Source: Atopobium sp. UBA1382
GTDB lineage: Bacteria > Actinomycetota > Coriobacteriia > Coriobacteriales > Atopobiaceae
Length of the DNA: 27,098 bases
Direction: 5' to 3'
Assembly (NCBI GenBank): GCA_002305805.1
Contig: DBQY01000015.1
Span: 1 to 27,098, forward strand
Translations under genes and position numbers: made by a program
Shown here: piece by piece, positions 14,625 to 22,827 of the stretch
Layout: each line of letters opens with the position of its first letter
How positions within the stretch are numbered: position 1 is the first letter of the stretch
The notes under the pieces: generated by a model
Seen by the model: only the letters and a program-made list of their open reading frames with translations
The model's database searches: none
What the model was told of the DNA's origin: nothing

Positions 14625-17600
14625 CTACTTGCTGACGCCAGTCCTTCGCTTGGCCTCCTCGATCTGGGCGAGCTGCTCGGGCGTGAGCTCGATGCCGCCG
14701 CCGTGACCGTGCACGCCGCAGGCCGAGCCGCCGCCCGTCGCCACGGAGTCGTCGAAGCGCGTGCTGCCCGTGTAGGGCGCCACGGCGTCGTTGGTCACCG
14801 GGTCGGCCGGGTTCTCCAGACGGAAGCCGCCCTCGCGATTGGTGCGATAGTTCTCCTTGGCAACGGAGATCATGAGCTTGATGCGGTTGAGCTGGTTGAC
14901 CTCGGAGGCGCCGGGGTCGTAGTCCACGGCCACGATGTTGCTCTCGGGATGCATCTGGCGCAGGCGCTTGATCACGGACTTGCCCACCACGTGGTTGGGC
15001 AGGCACGCGAACGGCGAGCAGCACACGATGTTGGGAGTGCCGGTCTCGATCAGGTCGCACATCTCGGCAGTGAGCAGCCAGCCCTCGCCCATCGTGTTGC
15101 ATAGGGACAGGACCTCCTCGGCCTTTGCGGCGAGCTCGAAGATGTCCGGGTACGCCTGGAAGCGCGTGGTCTTGGCCAGCATCTTGTTGATGGGCTCGCG
15201 GAAGCCCTCGACGAGCTTGATGCCCGCCATGTGCGACAGGCGGCTCGTGGCCTTGGTTCCCAGCTCGGCGTTGGTGTTGATCGCGTTGGTCATGCCGAAG
15301 AGGAAGAAGTCCACCAGACCGGGCACGTTGGCCTCGCAGCCCTCCTGCTCGATAACCTTGACCACCTGGTTGTTGGCCGTGGGGTGGAACTTGACCAGGA
15401 TCTCGCCCACCACGCCCACGCGCGGCTTGGAGCGGTCGTTCACGAGCGGCAGCGCCTCGAAGGCATCGACCGTGCGCTGGCAGAGGTCGTAGAAGCGCTT
15501 GCGTCCTCCCGCCACGATCACGCCCTTGGCGTCGGCCATCATGCGGTCGTAGAGCGCGTCGGCGGCACCGGGCTCCGCCTCGTAGGGGCGCACGCGGTAG
15601 AGCAGCTGCATGATGAGGTCGCCGTAGAGCAGCGCATAGACGGCCTTGATGAGCAGCGCCGGGTCCTTGAGAACGTTGAAACCGGGGTTCTTCTCGTCCA
15701 GGCCGGAGGCGGCGGTGAGGCTGATGACCGGGATCTCCGGGTGGCCGGAGTCCTTGAGGGCCTTGCGGATGAGCGCGATGTAGTTGGTGGCCCGGCAGCC
15801 GCCACCGGTCTGCGTGATGATGACGGCGAGGCGCGACAGGTCGTACTTGCCGGAGAGCACCGCCTCCATGATCTGGCCCGTGACCAGGATCGAGGGGTAG
15901 CAGATGTCGTTGTTCACGTACTTGAGGCCGGCCTCGACGGCGCCCTGGTCCACGGAGGGAAGCAGAACCACGTTGTAGCCGGAGCTCTTGAAGAGCTCCT
16001 CGATCAGGTCGAAGTGGATCGGCGCCATCTGCGGCACGAGGATCGTGTAGCCCGCCCTCTGCATGTCCTCGGTGTAGCGGACCTTCTCGAAGGCGGCGCT
16101 GGCAGCCTCGCGGTAGACCGGCACACGACCCTCCTGCGTCCTGCGCGCGCGCTCGAGCGAGCCGTCGGCGTTCTGGACGCCCACGGGCTCGACCTCGCGG
16201 ACCTCGCCACGGCTGGCGGCACGGCGCAGCTCGTCGCGCTGCTCGGTAAGGGCGGCCATGAGGGAGCGGATGCGGATGCGCGCCGCACCCAGGTTGGAGA
16301 CCTGGTCGATCTTGAGGACGGTGTAGATCTTGCCGGATGCCTCCAGGATCTCCTGGACCTGGTCGGTGGTCAGGGCGTCGAGACCGCAGCCAAACGAGAA
16401 GAGCTGGATGAGGTCGAGGTCGTTGCGGGAGGCGACGAAGCGCGCCGCGCGGTAGAGGCGGCTGTGGAACATCCACTGGTCGATTACGCGAATGGGGCGC
16501 TCGGGCCTCATCTTGTGCGCGACGGAGTCCTCGGTGAGCACGGCAAAGCCGAAGGAGTGCACGAGCTCGGGGATGGCGTGGTTGATCTCCGGGTCATTGT
16601 GGTAGGGGCGACCGGCGAGCATGATGCCGTGCGCGTCGTGCTCCTCGATCCAGCGCAGGGCCTCGTCACCGGCGCGATGCATGGCGTCCTTGAACGCGAG
16701 GTCCGCGTCCCAAGCGGCGTTGACGGCCTCGTCGATCTCCGCGCGGGTGATGTGGCCACCGCGCACGCGACCGCGGCCCTCCGCGGCGTCTTTCTCGCGC
16801 TGCTCGGAGACCAGCTCGTAGAGACGGCGCTTGAGCTCCTTCTTCTTGTCGTACGGGATGAAGGGGGCCAGGAACTCGATCTTGGAGCCTGCGCCGAGCT
16901 CGTCCACGTTGAGGCCGAGCGCCTGCGGGTAGCTCATGACGATCGGGCAGTTGTAGTGGTTGGTCGCACCCTCGTCCTCCTGGCGCTCCCAGCGAATGCA
17001 GGGCATCCAGATGAAGTCCGGGTCCTTATCGATGAGGTTCATGATGTGGCCATGGGAGAGCTTGGCCGGGTAGCACACGCTCTCGGACGGCATGGACTCG
17101 ATGCCCGCGTCATAGGTCTTGGCCGAGGTCTGGTCGGAGAGCATGACCGAGAAGCCCAGCTTGGTGAAGAACGCGTGCCAGAACGGGTAGTTCTCGTACA
17201 TGTTGAGGGCGCGCGGGATGCCCACGGTGCCGCGCGGCGCGTCCTCGGGGTCGAGCACGGGACGGTCGAAGAGCAGCTTGTTCTTGAACTCGAAGAGGTT
17301 GGGCGCGTCGTTCTTCTTGGCCTTGGAGCCTCCGGCGCCCTTCTCGCAGCGGTTGCCCGTGATGAAGCGACGGCCGCCGCCAAAGTCGTTGATCGTAAGC
17401 AGACAGTTGTTGGAGCAGCGACCGCAGTGGACGTTGGTATGCTTGACCTGCAGATTATCGATGTTCTCGCGCGAGAGGATCGTGGAGGTGCCCGCGGCGC
17501 CGGCACGATCGCGGGCGAGAAGGGCCGCGCCGTAGGCGCCCATGCAGCCCGCGATGTCCGGTCGGATGACGTCGCGGCCGGTCAGCTTCTCGAAGGCGCG

Positions 17601-19346
17601 CAGGGTGGCGTCGGACATGAAGGTGCCGCCCTGGACCACGCACCACTGGCCGATCTCGTCGAAGTCGCGCAGCTTGATGACCTTGAAGAGGGCGTTCTTG
17701 ATGACGGAGTAGGACAGGCCCGCCGCCACGTCACCGATGGTCGCGCCCTCCTTCTGCGCCTGCTTGACGCGGGAGTTCATGAAGACCGTGCAGCGGGAGC
17801 CGAGGTCAACGGGACTCTTGGCGGTGACGGCCGCCTGAGCGAACTCCTGGACGGACATGTCCATGGACACGGCAAAGCTCTCGATGAACGAGCCGCACCC
17901 CGAGGAGCACGCCTCGTTGAGCATGATGTGCTCGATGACGCCGTCCTTGACCTGCAGGCACTTCATATCCTGACCGCCAATGTCCAGGATGAATTGGACG
18001 TCCGGGACAAAGGCCTTGGCGCCGCGCAGGTGGGCGACGGTCTCGATCTCTCCGGAGTCGGCGCGCAGGGCCTCGATGAGGATCTGCTCGCCGTAGCCGG
18101 TGGTGGTCACGTGGCCGATCGTGCAGCCCTCGGGCAGCAGGTCGTAGATGCCGTCCATGATGCGACGGGCGGTGCCGAGGACGTCGCCGTTGTTGTTGCC
18201 GTACCAGGTGTAGAGGAGCTCGCTGGACTCACCGACCACGGCGCACTTCATCGTGGTGGAGCCGGCGTCGATGCCGATGAAGACGCGTCCCTGGTAGGTG
18301 GCCAGGTCGCCCTTGGGGACCACCTGCTTGTCGTGGCGCTCCTTGAACTCCTGATAGTCCTTCTCGGACTCAAAGAGCGGCTCGAGGCGCGCCACCTCGG
18401 AGCCCTGGACGTCGTGAAGGTTCTCGAGAAGCTGGATGACCTCATCGAAGGTCACGTACTTCTCGGACTCGCCGGCGAGCGCCGCGCCCGTGGCAACAAA
18501 GAGGTGCGCGTTCTCGGGAACGATGATGTGCTCGTCGTCGAGGTTGAGCGTGAGATAGAAGCGGTGGCGCAGCTCCGAGAGGTACTGGAGCGGGCCGCCG
18601 AGAAACGCGACGTAGCCGCGGATGGGGTGGCCGCACGCGAGGCCGGAGACCGTCTGGTTGGCCACGGCCTGGAAGATGGAGGCGGCGATGTCGGCCGGCT
18701 TGGCTCCCTCGTTGAGCAGCGGCTGGACGTCGGACTTGGCGAAGACGCCGCAGCGGGACGCGATGGGGTGGATCTGCGTGGCGTCCTTGGCGAGCTCGTT
18801 GAGGCCCGCGGCGTCCGTGTGGAGCAGGCTCGCCATCTGGTCGATGAAAGCGCCCGTGCCGCCGGCACAGGTGCCGTTCATGCGCTGCTCGATGCCATTG
18901 TCAAAGTAGATGATCTTGGCGTCCTCGCCGCCGAGCTCGATCGCGCAGTCCGTCTGCGGGATGAGCGTCTCCACGGCACGCTTGGAGGCGATGACCTCCT
19001 GGACGAACTCCAGGCCCAGCCAGTTGGCGAGCAGCATGCCGCCGGAGCCGGTGATGGAGACGCGCATCGGCGCCGTGCCGATCACCTTGCGCGCACGGGC
19101 GAAGAGCTCCTTTGCCGTGGCGCGGATGTCCGTGTGGTGGCGCTCGTAGTTGGCGTAGACGAGGTTGTCGTTGTCATCGATGACGGCGAGCTTGACGGTG
19201 GTGGAGCCCACGTCAATGCCCAGGCGCAGGTGCGCATGGGAGAAGTCGGTGGCACGTGCCGGCGAGAGCTCGGCACCGTCCGCCTTGAGCTCGAGCGCGC
19301 GGGCCGCGGCCTTCTCGGCGCGGATGGAATCGGCGGTCTTGGTCAT
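14625..19346 (-). CDS. fused acyl-CoA dehydratase activase (BadF/BcrA-type double ATPase plus DUF2229/HgdB-like regions)
   Basis: A 1573-residue protein. Residues 43-300 form a first ASKHA ATPase domain (GIDVGSTTVKLAV; NGTCAGGTG with C160; SRCGVFAKSDV with C199). Residues 357-620 form a second (GIDAGSTTMKCAV; NEACSSGCGSF; GSRCTVFMNS). A Cys-rich linker follows (CGRCSNNC, then NRCEKG), then a DUF2229-type region starting at GTVGIPRALNMYENYPFW, and a C-terminal part resembling 2-hydroxyacyl-CoA dehydratase subunits (GCRATNYIAL, MTNAINTNAE, VCCSPFACLPNHVV). The paired cysteines are where such activases hold a [4Fe-4S] cluster for ATP-driven electron transfer. The partner enzyme is unknown and no hgdA/B-type gene is here. 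The ATG at 19346 follows GAGGAGG and overlaps the TetR stop by one base (TGATG). The tail contains CGVHGHGGG, a possible metal site. Confidence 0.9.
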   Translation of the reverse strand: MTKTADSIRAEKAAARALELKADGAELSPARATDFSHAHLRLGIDVGSTTVKLAVIDDNDNLVYANYERHHTDIRATAKELFARARKVIGTAPMRVSITGSGGMLLANWLGLEFVQEVIASKRAVETLIPQTDCAIELGGEDAKIIYFDNGIEQRMNGTCAGGTGAFIDQMASLLHTDAAGLNELAKDATQIHPIASRCGVFAKSDVQPLLNEGAKPADIAASIFQAVANQTVSGLACGHPIRGYVAFLGGPLQYLSELRHRFYLTLNLDDEHIIVPENAHLFVATGAALAGESEKYVTFDEVIQLLENLHDVQGSEVARLEPLFESEKDYQEFKERHDKQVVPKGDLATYQGRVFIGIDAGSTTMKCAVVGESSELLYTWYGNNNGDVLGTARRIMDGIYDLLPEGCTIGHVTTTGYGEQILIEALRADSGEIETVAHLRGAKAFVPDVQFILDIGGQDMKCLQVKDGVIEHIMLNEACSSGCGSFIESFAVSMDMSVQEFAQAAVTAKSPVDLGSRCTVFMNSRVKQAQKEGATIGDVAAGLSYSVIKNALFKVIKLRDFDEIGQWCVVQGGTFMSDATLRAFEKLTGRDVIRPDIAGCMGAYGAALLARDRAGAAGTSTILSRENIDNLQVKHTNVHCGRCSNNCLLTINDFGGGRRFITGNRCEKGAGGSKAKKNDAPNLFEFKNKLLFDRPVLDPEDAPRGTVGIPRALNMYENYPFWHAFFTKLGFSVMLSDQTSAKTYDAGIESMPSESVCYPAKLSHGHIMNLIDKDPDFIWMPCIRWERQEDEGATNHYNCPIVMSYPQALGLNVDELGAGSKIEFLAPFIPYDKKKELKRRLYELVSEQREKDAAEGRGRVRGGHITRAEIDEAVNAAWDADLAFKDAMHRAGDEALRWIEEHDAHGIMLAGRPYHNDPEINHAIPELVHSFGFAVLTEDSVAHKMRPERPIRVIDQWMFHSRLYRAARFVASRNDLDLIQLFSFGCGLDALTTDQVQEILEASGKIYTVLKIDQVSNLGAARIRIRSLMAALTEQRDELRRAASRGEVREVEPVGVQNADGSLERARRTQEGRVPVYREAASAAFEKVRYTEDMQRAGYTILVPQMAPIHFDLIEELFKSSGYNVVLLPSVDQGAVEAGLKYVNNDICYPSILVTGQIMEAVLSGKYDLSRLAVIITQTGGGCRATNYIALIRKALKDSGHPEIPVISLTAASGLDEKNPGFNVLKDPALLIKAVYALLYGDLIMQLLYRVRPYEAEPGAADALYDRMMADAKGVIVAGGRKRFYDLCQRTVDAFEALPLVNDRSKPRVGVVGEILVKFHPTANNQVVKVIEQEGCEANVPGLVDFFLFGMTNAINTNAELGTKATSRLSHMAGIKLVEGFREPINKMLAKTTRFQAYPDIFELAAKAEEVLSLCNTMGEGWLLTAEMCDLIETGTPNIVCCSPFACLPNHVVGKSVIKRLRQMHPESNIVAVDYDPGASEVNQLNRIKLMISVAKENYRTNREGGFRLENPADPVTNDAVAPYTGSTRFDDSVATGGGSACGVHGHGGGIELTPEQLAQIEEAKRRTGVSK

Positions 19347-20023
19347 CAGTTGTCCTCCTCGGAGCACATCGCGGCAAGGGCGAAGCTGGGCAGGTCAAGG
19401 TCGATTGGGTTGTCGTAGAGGTCACCGGGGCGCACGAACATGAGCGCCGTCATGAGGCGCGCCATGACGCCCACGCTCTCGCGCATCCCGCCGTCGAGCC
19501 AGCGCAGGAGAACGCCGACCTCGGCAGAGATCGCAAACGTGAGGTAGTAATCAAAGAGGGGTCCCAGGGCGCGCAGGTTGAGCCCGTCGAGGGCGCGCGG
19601 CCCCACGACCTCATAGACGACCTTCTTGATGCGCTCGGCGAAGGCCGGGTCTCCCCCTTCGCCCAAAAGCGGCCGCAGGTAGTCCCCGCGCTCGCGCACG
19701 CAACGGAGCAGCTCGGCAGCGCCGGGCGCGGGGCGTCCGTGGTCGAGTGCGGCGCGAAGGTCGTCCAGGTGACAGGATGCGAGGCGGGCGAGCGGGGCGC
19801 GGAACTCCGCCAGCGTGTCCTCCTCGATCTGGTTCACGAGGTCGGGGATGTCACGAAAGTGCGAGTAGAAGGTTCGGCGCGTGACTCCCGCGCGCTCCGT
19901 CACGGCGGTCACGGTGACGCGCGAGAGGTCGCCCGTCGCGTCTATCTCTCGGGCGAGCGCATCGCGCAGGGCCTGACGCGTACGGACGCTGCGCCTATCG
20001 GTGCTGAGCACGCATTCCTGCAT
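19346..20023 (-). CDS. TetR/AcrR-family transcriptional regulator
   Basis: A 225-residue regulator with an N-terminal TetR HTH (RRSVRTRQALRDALAREI; VTVTAVTERAGVTRRTFYSHF, about residues 10-60) and a helical C-terminal ligand domain. The ATG at 20023 has GGAAAGG eight bases upstream; the frame is open further upstream but without a fitting start. Its stop codon overlaps the activase ATG, so the two are translationally coupled and the regulator very likely controls its own operon. The upstream gap to the divergent secreted-hydrolase gene contains the palindrome TGCACA-ACC-TGTGCA, a good operator candidate. Confidence 0.88.
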   Translation of the reverse strand: MQECVLSTDRRSVRTRQALRDALAREIDATGDLSRVTVTAVTERAGVTRRTFYSHFRDIPDLVNQIEEDTLAEFRAPLARLASCHLDDLRAALDHGRPAPGAAELLRCVRERGDYLRPLLGEGGDPAFAERIKKVVYEVVGPRALDGLNLRALGPLFDYYLTFAISAEVGVLLRWLDGGMRESVGVMARLMTALMFVRPGDLYDNPIDLDLPSFALAAMCSEEDN

Positions 20024-20051
20024 GGGTGCCTTTCCACGATTCTTCACAGCT

Positions 20052-20116
20052 TGTGTAGTATTGCACAACCTGTGCAGAAACATGCGCTTGTTCACGGTGG
20101 CACAGCAACTACACAG
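20052..20116. promoter_or_regulatory. candidate TetR operator(s) in the divergent TetR / hydrolase promoter region
   Basis: TGCACA-ACC-TGTGCA (20063-20077) is a perfect palindrome of TetR-operator type. It overlaps TTGTG-N8-CACAA (20052-20069). A second inverted pair, TGTGTAGT (20053-20060) and ACTACACA (20109-20116), spans the promoter region. The location upstream of both the TetR operon and the plus-strand hydrolase gene suggests both could be regulated. Confidence 0.5.
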
Positions 20117-20170
20117 TTGTCGTCCCCGCCGCGGCCTGCTCATGCGAAAATGGGACAGTTGGGAGGCCTC

Positions 20171-21169
20171 ATGAAGAAGCATGTCATCATCTGTCTCGCC
20201 GTCGCCGTCGCACTCCTTGGCGGAGCCGTGGCAATCGCGCTCCTGACGCCCCGCGACGACCCGGCTCCAGAGAAGGCCGAGGAGCAGGTCGTGGAGCGCG
20301 AGGAGGTCATCGAGGAAGCACCTGAGGTCATTGAGGAGCCTGAGGAGGCCCCCGAGGAGGAGCCGGAGGATGCCGGCGAGCCCGTCACGATGGCCGAGGC
20401 GCCGGTCCTCACCTCAGCGACCGAGAGCGGGCTCACCGTCACCGCTCCCGACGCCTTCCTCTCCTCGCAGCAGCTTGCCGACGTCGAGGCCTGCATCGAC
20501 GCGATCGAGACGGGCGGCAACACCGTCAGCGTCTCCCTCACCGACCTCTCCACGCGTCGCGGCATCTGGTATGACACCGATCGCCTCAGGTACCCTGCCA
20601 GCAGCATCAAGGCCGCCTACTGCATCTACCTGTTCGAGACGCGCGACGGTGCGGGCGGAAAGTCGGAGACCGTCGAGGACTGCCTGGTCAACTCCTCGAA
20701 CGAGGCGTACAACGAGCTCGCCGAGACGTTTGGCTTCTCTCCCTGGTCCGCCTGGCTCAAGAGTCACGGCGCACCTCAGACGGCCACCGTTGCCGCAACC
20801 TACACCTACCCTGACACCACAGCCGCCGAGCTCTCCTCCATCTGGGAGGAGATCTATCGATACGGGACCTCGGGCGAGGCGGGCAGCGCCGAGCTCGCGG
20901 GCTACCTCGCCCGTACGAACAGCTCGCCCATCGGGGCCGAGCTGCGCGACACGTGCGAGGTCTGGAGCAAGCCGGGCTGGTTCCCGCTCGACGACAACAA
21001 CATCCCGGCCACCAACGACGCTGGCGTGGTCTTCTCAGACACGGGCGCCTACGTGCTGGTCATCATGACCGACATCAGCTCCGACCTCGACGCACTCAGG
21101 CCGCTCGTCCGCGCGCTCGACGCCGCGCACGAGACGATGTGCGGGGGCGCCATCGCCTACTACGAATAG
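20171..21169 (+). CDS. secreted or membrane-anchored serine hydrolase, beta-lactamase/transpeptidase-like
   Basis: A 332-residue protein with an uncleaved-anchor or signal segment (KKHVIICLAVAVALLGGAVA, 2-21), a Glu/Pro-rich acidic spacer (about 36-72) and a globular C-terminal domain. That domain carries the class A beta-lactamase order of motifs: S144-S-I-K147 (SxxK nucleophile and lysine), S175-S-N177 (SxN) and K267-P-G269 (KTG position). It should act outside the membrane on peptidoglycan-like substrates or beta-lactams; activity on antibiotics cannot be inferred. The ATG at 20171 follows GGGAGG. It is divergent from TetR and convergent with LacI (six bases between stops). Confidence 0.82.
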   Translation: MKKHVIICLAVAVALLGGAVAIALLTPRDDPAPEKAEEQVVEREEVIEEAPEVIEEPEEAPEEEPEDAGEPVTMAEAPVLTSATESGLTVTAPDAFLSSQQLADVEACIDAIETGGNTVSVSLTDLSTRRGIWYDTDRLRYPASSIKAAYCIYLFETRDGAGGKSETVEDCLVNSSNEAYNELAETFGFSPWSAWLKSHGAPQTATVAATYTYPDTTAAELSSIWEEIYRYGTSGEAGSAELAGYLARTNSSPIGAELRDTCEVWSKPGWFPLDDNNIPATNDAGVVFSDTGAYVLVIMTDISSDLDALRPLVRALDAAHETMCGGAIAYYE

Positions 21170-21175
21170 TCCCGA

Positions 21176-22189
21176 TCAGTGGTTCTGCAGGCACAGCACG
21201 CTCTGGCGCTCGACGAAGAACGTCGAGAGGTGCACCACGCTCGTGTAGCTCCTCGGCTCGCGCATGCGGTCCACGAGCGTCCGGACGGCAAGCTCGCCCA
21301 TCTCCCGGTTGGGAACGCGCACCGTCGACAACGGCGGGTTGGAGATGCTCGCAAAGGAGAGGTCGTCGAAGCCGAACATGGAGACGTCCTCGGGGATCTT
21401 GATGCCCCGCTCGGTCATCGCGCGCATGCAGCCCAGCGCCATGATGTCGTTCTCCACGAAGAACGCGGTCGGAAGCGTGGGGTTGGTGGCAAGCCACGCC
21501 CTCATCGACTCGTACGCCGTGTTGACCGTGGTGCCCACCTCAACGCGGAACGCCGGATTGATGGGCAGGTTCGCCTCGCGCATCGCCCTGCGATAGCCGC
21601 GCTCGCGCAGCGGGAAGTTCTTGATCCGATACGAGCCGGCGACGTAGCCGATCTCGCGGTGGCCCATGTCGATGAGGTAGCTCACGCCGCGGAAGGCGGA
21701 GTTCTCGTTGGAGGTCACGATGCTCTCGAGGAAAAGGTGGTCGCTCCATCCGTCCACCACGACCAGGGGGACCTCCGAGCCTCGGAACAGCTCGTAGTCC
21801 TCCTCGGCCATCTCGGTGCCAAGGAGCACGACCGCGCTCGAGCTGTCGTGGATGATCTCGTGCGCCTGCTTCGCGGCGGTCCCGCGGTCGGACAGCTCGA
21901 GAGTGGTGAAGACCGTGCTCATGTCCTGCAGGCTCGCCGCACGCTCGACGCCCTCGATGACGCCGGTGTGGAACGTGCCCTCGTCGAGCACCTGACCCGT
22001 CTTGCGTGCGAGGACGAAGTTGACGTGCGTCACACGGCTGGGCCGGTCATAGCCGAGCTCGTGGGCGGTACGCATGATGAGGGCAGCCGTCTCCTTGTTC
22101 ACACCGCGCTTATGGTTGAGCGCATTGGACACCGTGGCCGGCGAGAAGCCCGTCTTCTTGCTGATTTCTCGAACGCCCACGTTCCGCAT
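21176..22189 (-). CDS. LacI-family transcriptional regulator
   Basis: A 337-residue regulator. The N-terminal HTH reads VGVREISKKTGFSPATVSNALNHKRGV, followed by the hinge helix and a periplasmic-binding-protein-like effector domain (HREIGYVAG, FVENDIMALGCMRAM, SMFGFDDL are typical). The ATG at 22189 is preceded by GGCAGGGAG. A perfect palindrome 46 bp upstream suggests autoregulation. No sugar gene is adjacent in the same direction, so the regulon is unknown. The operator shares the AAAACGTTTT core with the one before phosphoketolase. Confidence 0.92.
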   Translation of the reverse strand: MRNVGVREISKKTGFSPATVSNALNHKRGVNKETAALIMRTAHELGYDRPSRVTHVNFVLARKTGQVLDEGTFHTGVIEGVERAASLQDMSTVFTTLELSDRGTAAKQAHEIIHDSSSAVVLLGTEMAEEDYELFRGSEVPLVVVDGWSDHLFLESIVTSNENSAFRGVSYLIDMGHREIGYVAGSYRIKNFPLRERGYRRAMREANLPINPAFRVEVGTTVNTAYESMRAWLATNPTLPTAFFVENDIMALGCMRAMTERGIKIPEDVSMFGFDDLSFASISNPPLSTVRVPNREMGELAVRTLVDRMREPRSYTSVVHLSTFFVERQSVLCLQNH

Positions 22190-22234
22190 GGTCTCCCTGC
22201 CCTTCTCGTCATCTAAACACCACTCATTTAACAC

Positions 22235-22250
22235 CACAAAACGTTTTGTG
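22235..22250. promoter_or_regulatory. LacI-type operator palindrome
   Basis: CACAAAACGTTTTGTG is a perfect 16-bp palindrome with the central CG typical of LacI/CcpA-family sites. It lies in the promoter region of the LacI gene that starts at 22189, just before repeat array B. Confidence 0.75.
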
Positions 22251-22252
22251 CT

Positions 22253-22799
22253 ACCGACAAGGTCGTGTTTTCGCCAGCCGGTTCCGCGGACGGAGCGCGC
22301 GTCTGGAAATCCTGGCCCTTGTCGCCCGGCGCCCTAAGAATCGCCGCCCTTGTCGGCACCCGCGCTAAGAATCCGGGACCTTGTCCGGCGCCGGTCTAAG
22401 AATTCCGGACCTTGTTATGCGCCGCTCTATGAATCCGCGTCCTTGGCGAGAAAAACTCCGGGAATCAGGGAGGTTGTCCGGACCGGGGCCCTTCTCGCCG
22501 GACAAGGGTGGGCTTTCTTAGACGAGCTCATGACAAGCCCGGCATTTTTTAGAAGCGCCCGAGGCGGGGCTCGCGCTCTCCGGGAATTGCCGCCCTTGTC
22601 CCGACCCGTTCTAAGAATCCGTGACGTTGGCGCGCGCCGCCCTAAGAATCCCGGCCCTTGTCCGGCGTGAAGACCCCCCGGGCTGGACAAGGCCGCGTTT
22701 TTCTAGAGCACCAGCCGACAAGAGCGGCAATTATTAGAAGCGTCCCGGACAAGGCCGCGCTTTCTTAGACGACCGGGCGACAATCACGAAGCTCCTAAG
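22253..22799. repeat. 31-bp-period mosaic repeat array B (right copy)
   Basis: The same repeat family as array A, filling almost the whole gap between the LacI gene and phosphoketolase. Units are: one degraded I (22253-22276); six F starting 22303, 22334, 22365, 22396, 22427 and 22458; two I (22498-22521, 22529-22552); three F starting 22580, 22611 and 22642; four I (22683-22706, 22714-22737, 22745-22768, 22776-22799). Within runs the period is exactly 31 bp. F-to-I gaps are 16 and 17 bp, and I-to-F gaps are 26 and 27 bp. Small open frames here are accidental. Function unknown. Confidence 0.88.
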
Positions 22800-22827
22800 A
22801 TCCCCGCGCCCTTCGCCCATACGACAC

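Noticed and set aside
13504..16476. A 990-codon minus-strand open frame spanning two genes.
   Set aside because: It is a shifted-frame shadow of the activase and HAD genes, Arg/Pro/Gly-rich and without motifs. It also crosses the tandem repeat and terminator hairpin.
15231..19418. A 1395-codon open frame on the plus strand opposite the activase gene.
   Set aside because: The product is a His/Val/Asp/Gly/Leu-rich mirror typical of the antisense frame of a GC-rich gene, with no domain. The minus-strand activase explains the region.
20024..20182. An N-terminal extension of the TetR protein by up to 53 residues.
   Set aside because: The extension crosses the palindromic operator region and has no family similarity. 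The ATG at 20023 has a proper ribosome binding site and the HTH begins soon after it.
48..22603. The 22-kb segment between inverted array copies as a composite transposon or genomic island.
   Set aside because: No transposase, integrase, tRNA end or target duplication is visible. The genes look native in composition and function, and the shared sequence is part of a longer array, not a terminal repeat.
22350..22690. Small open frames inside repeat array B on both strands.
   Set aside because: The 31-bp period is not a multiple of three, so each repeat is read in a different frame. The products are repeat-derived, with no good ribosome binding site.
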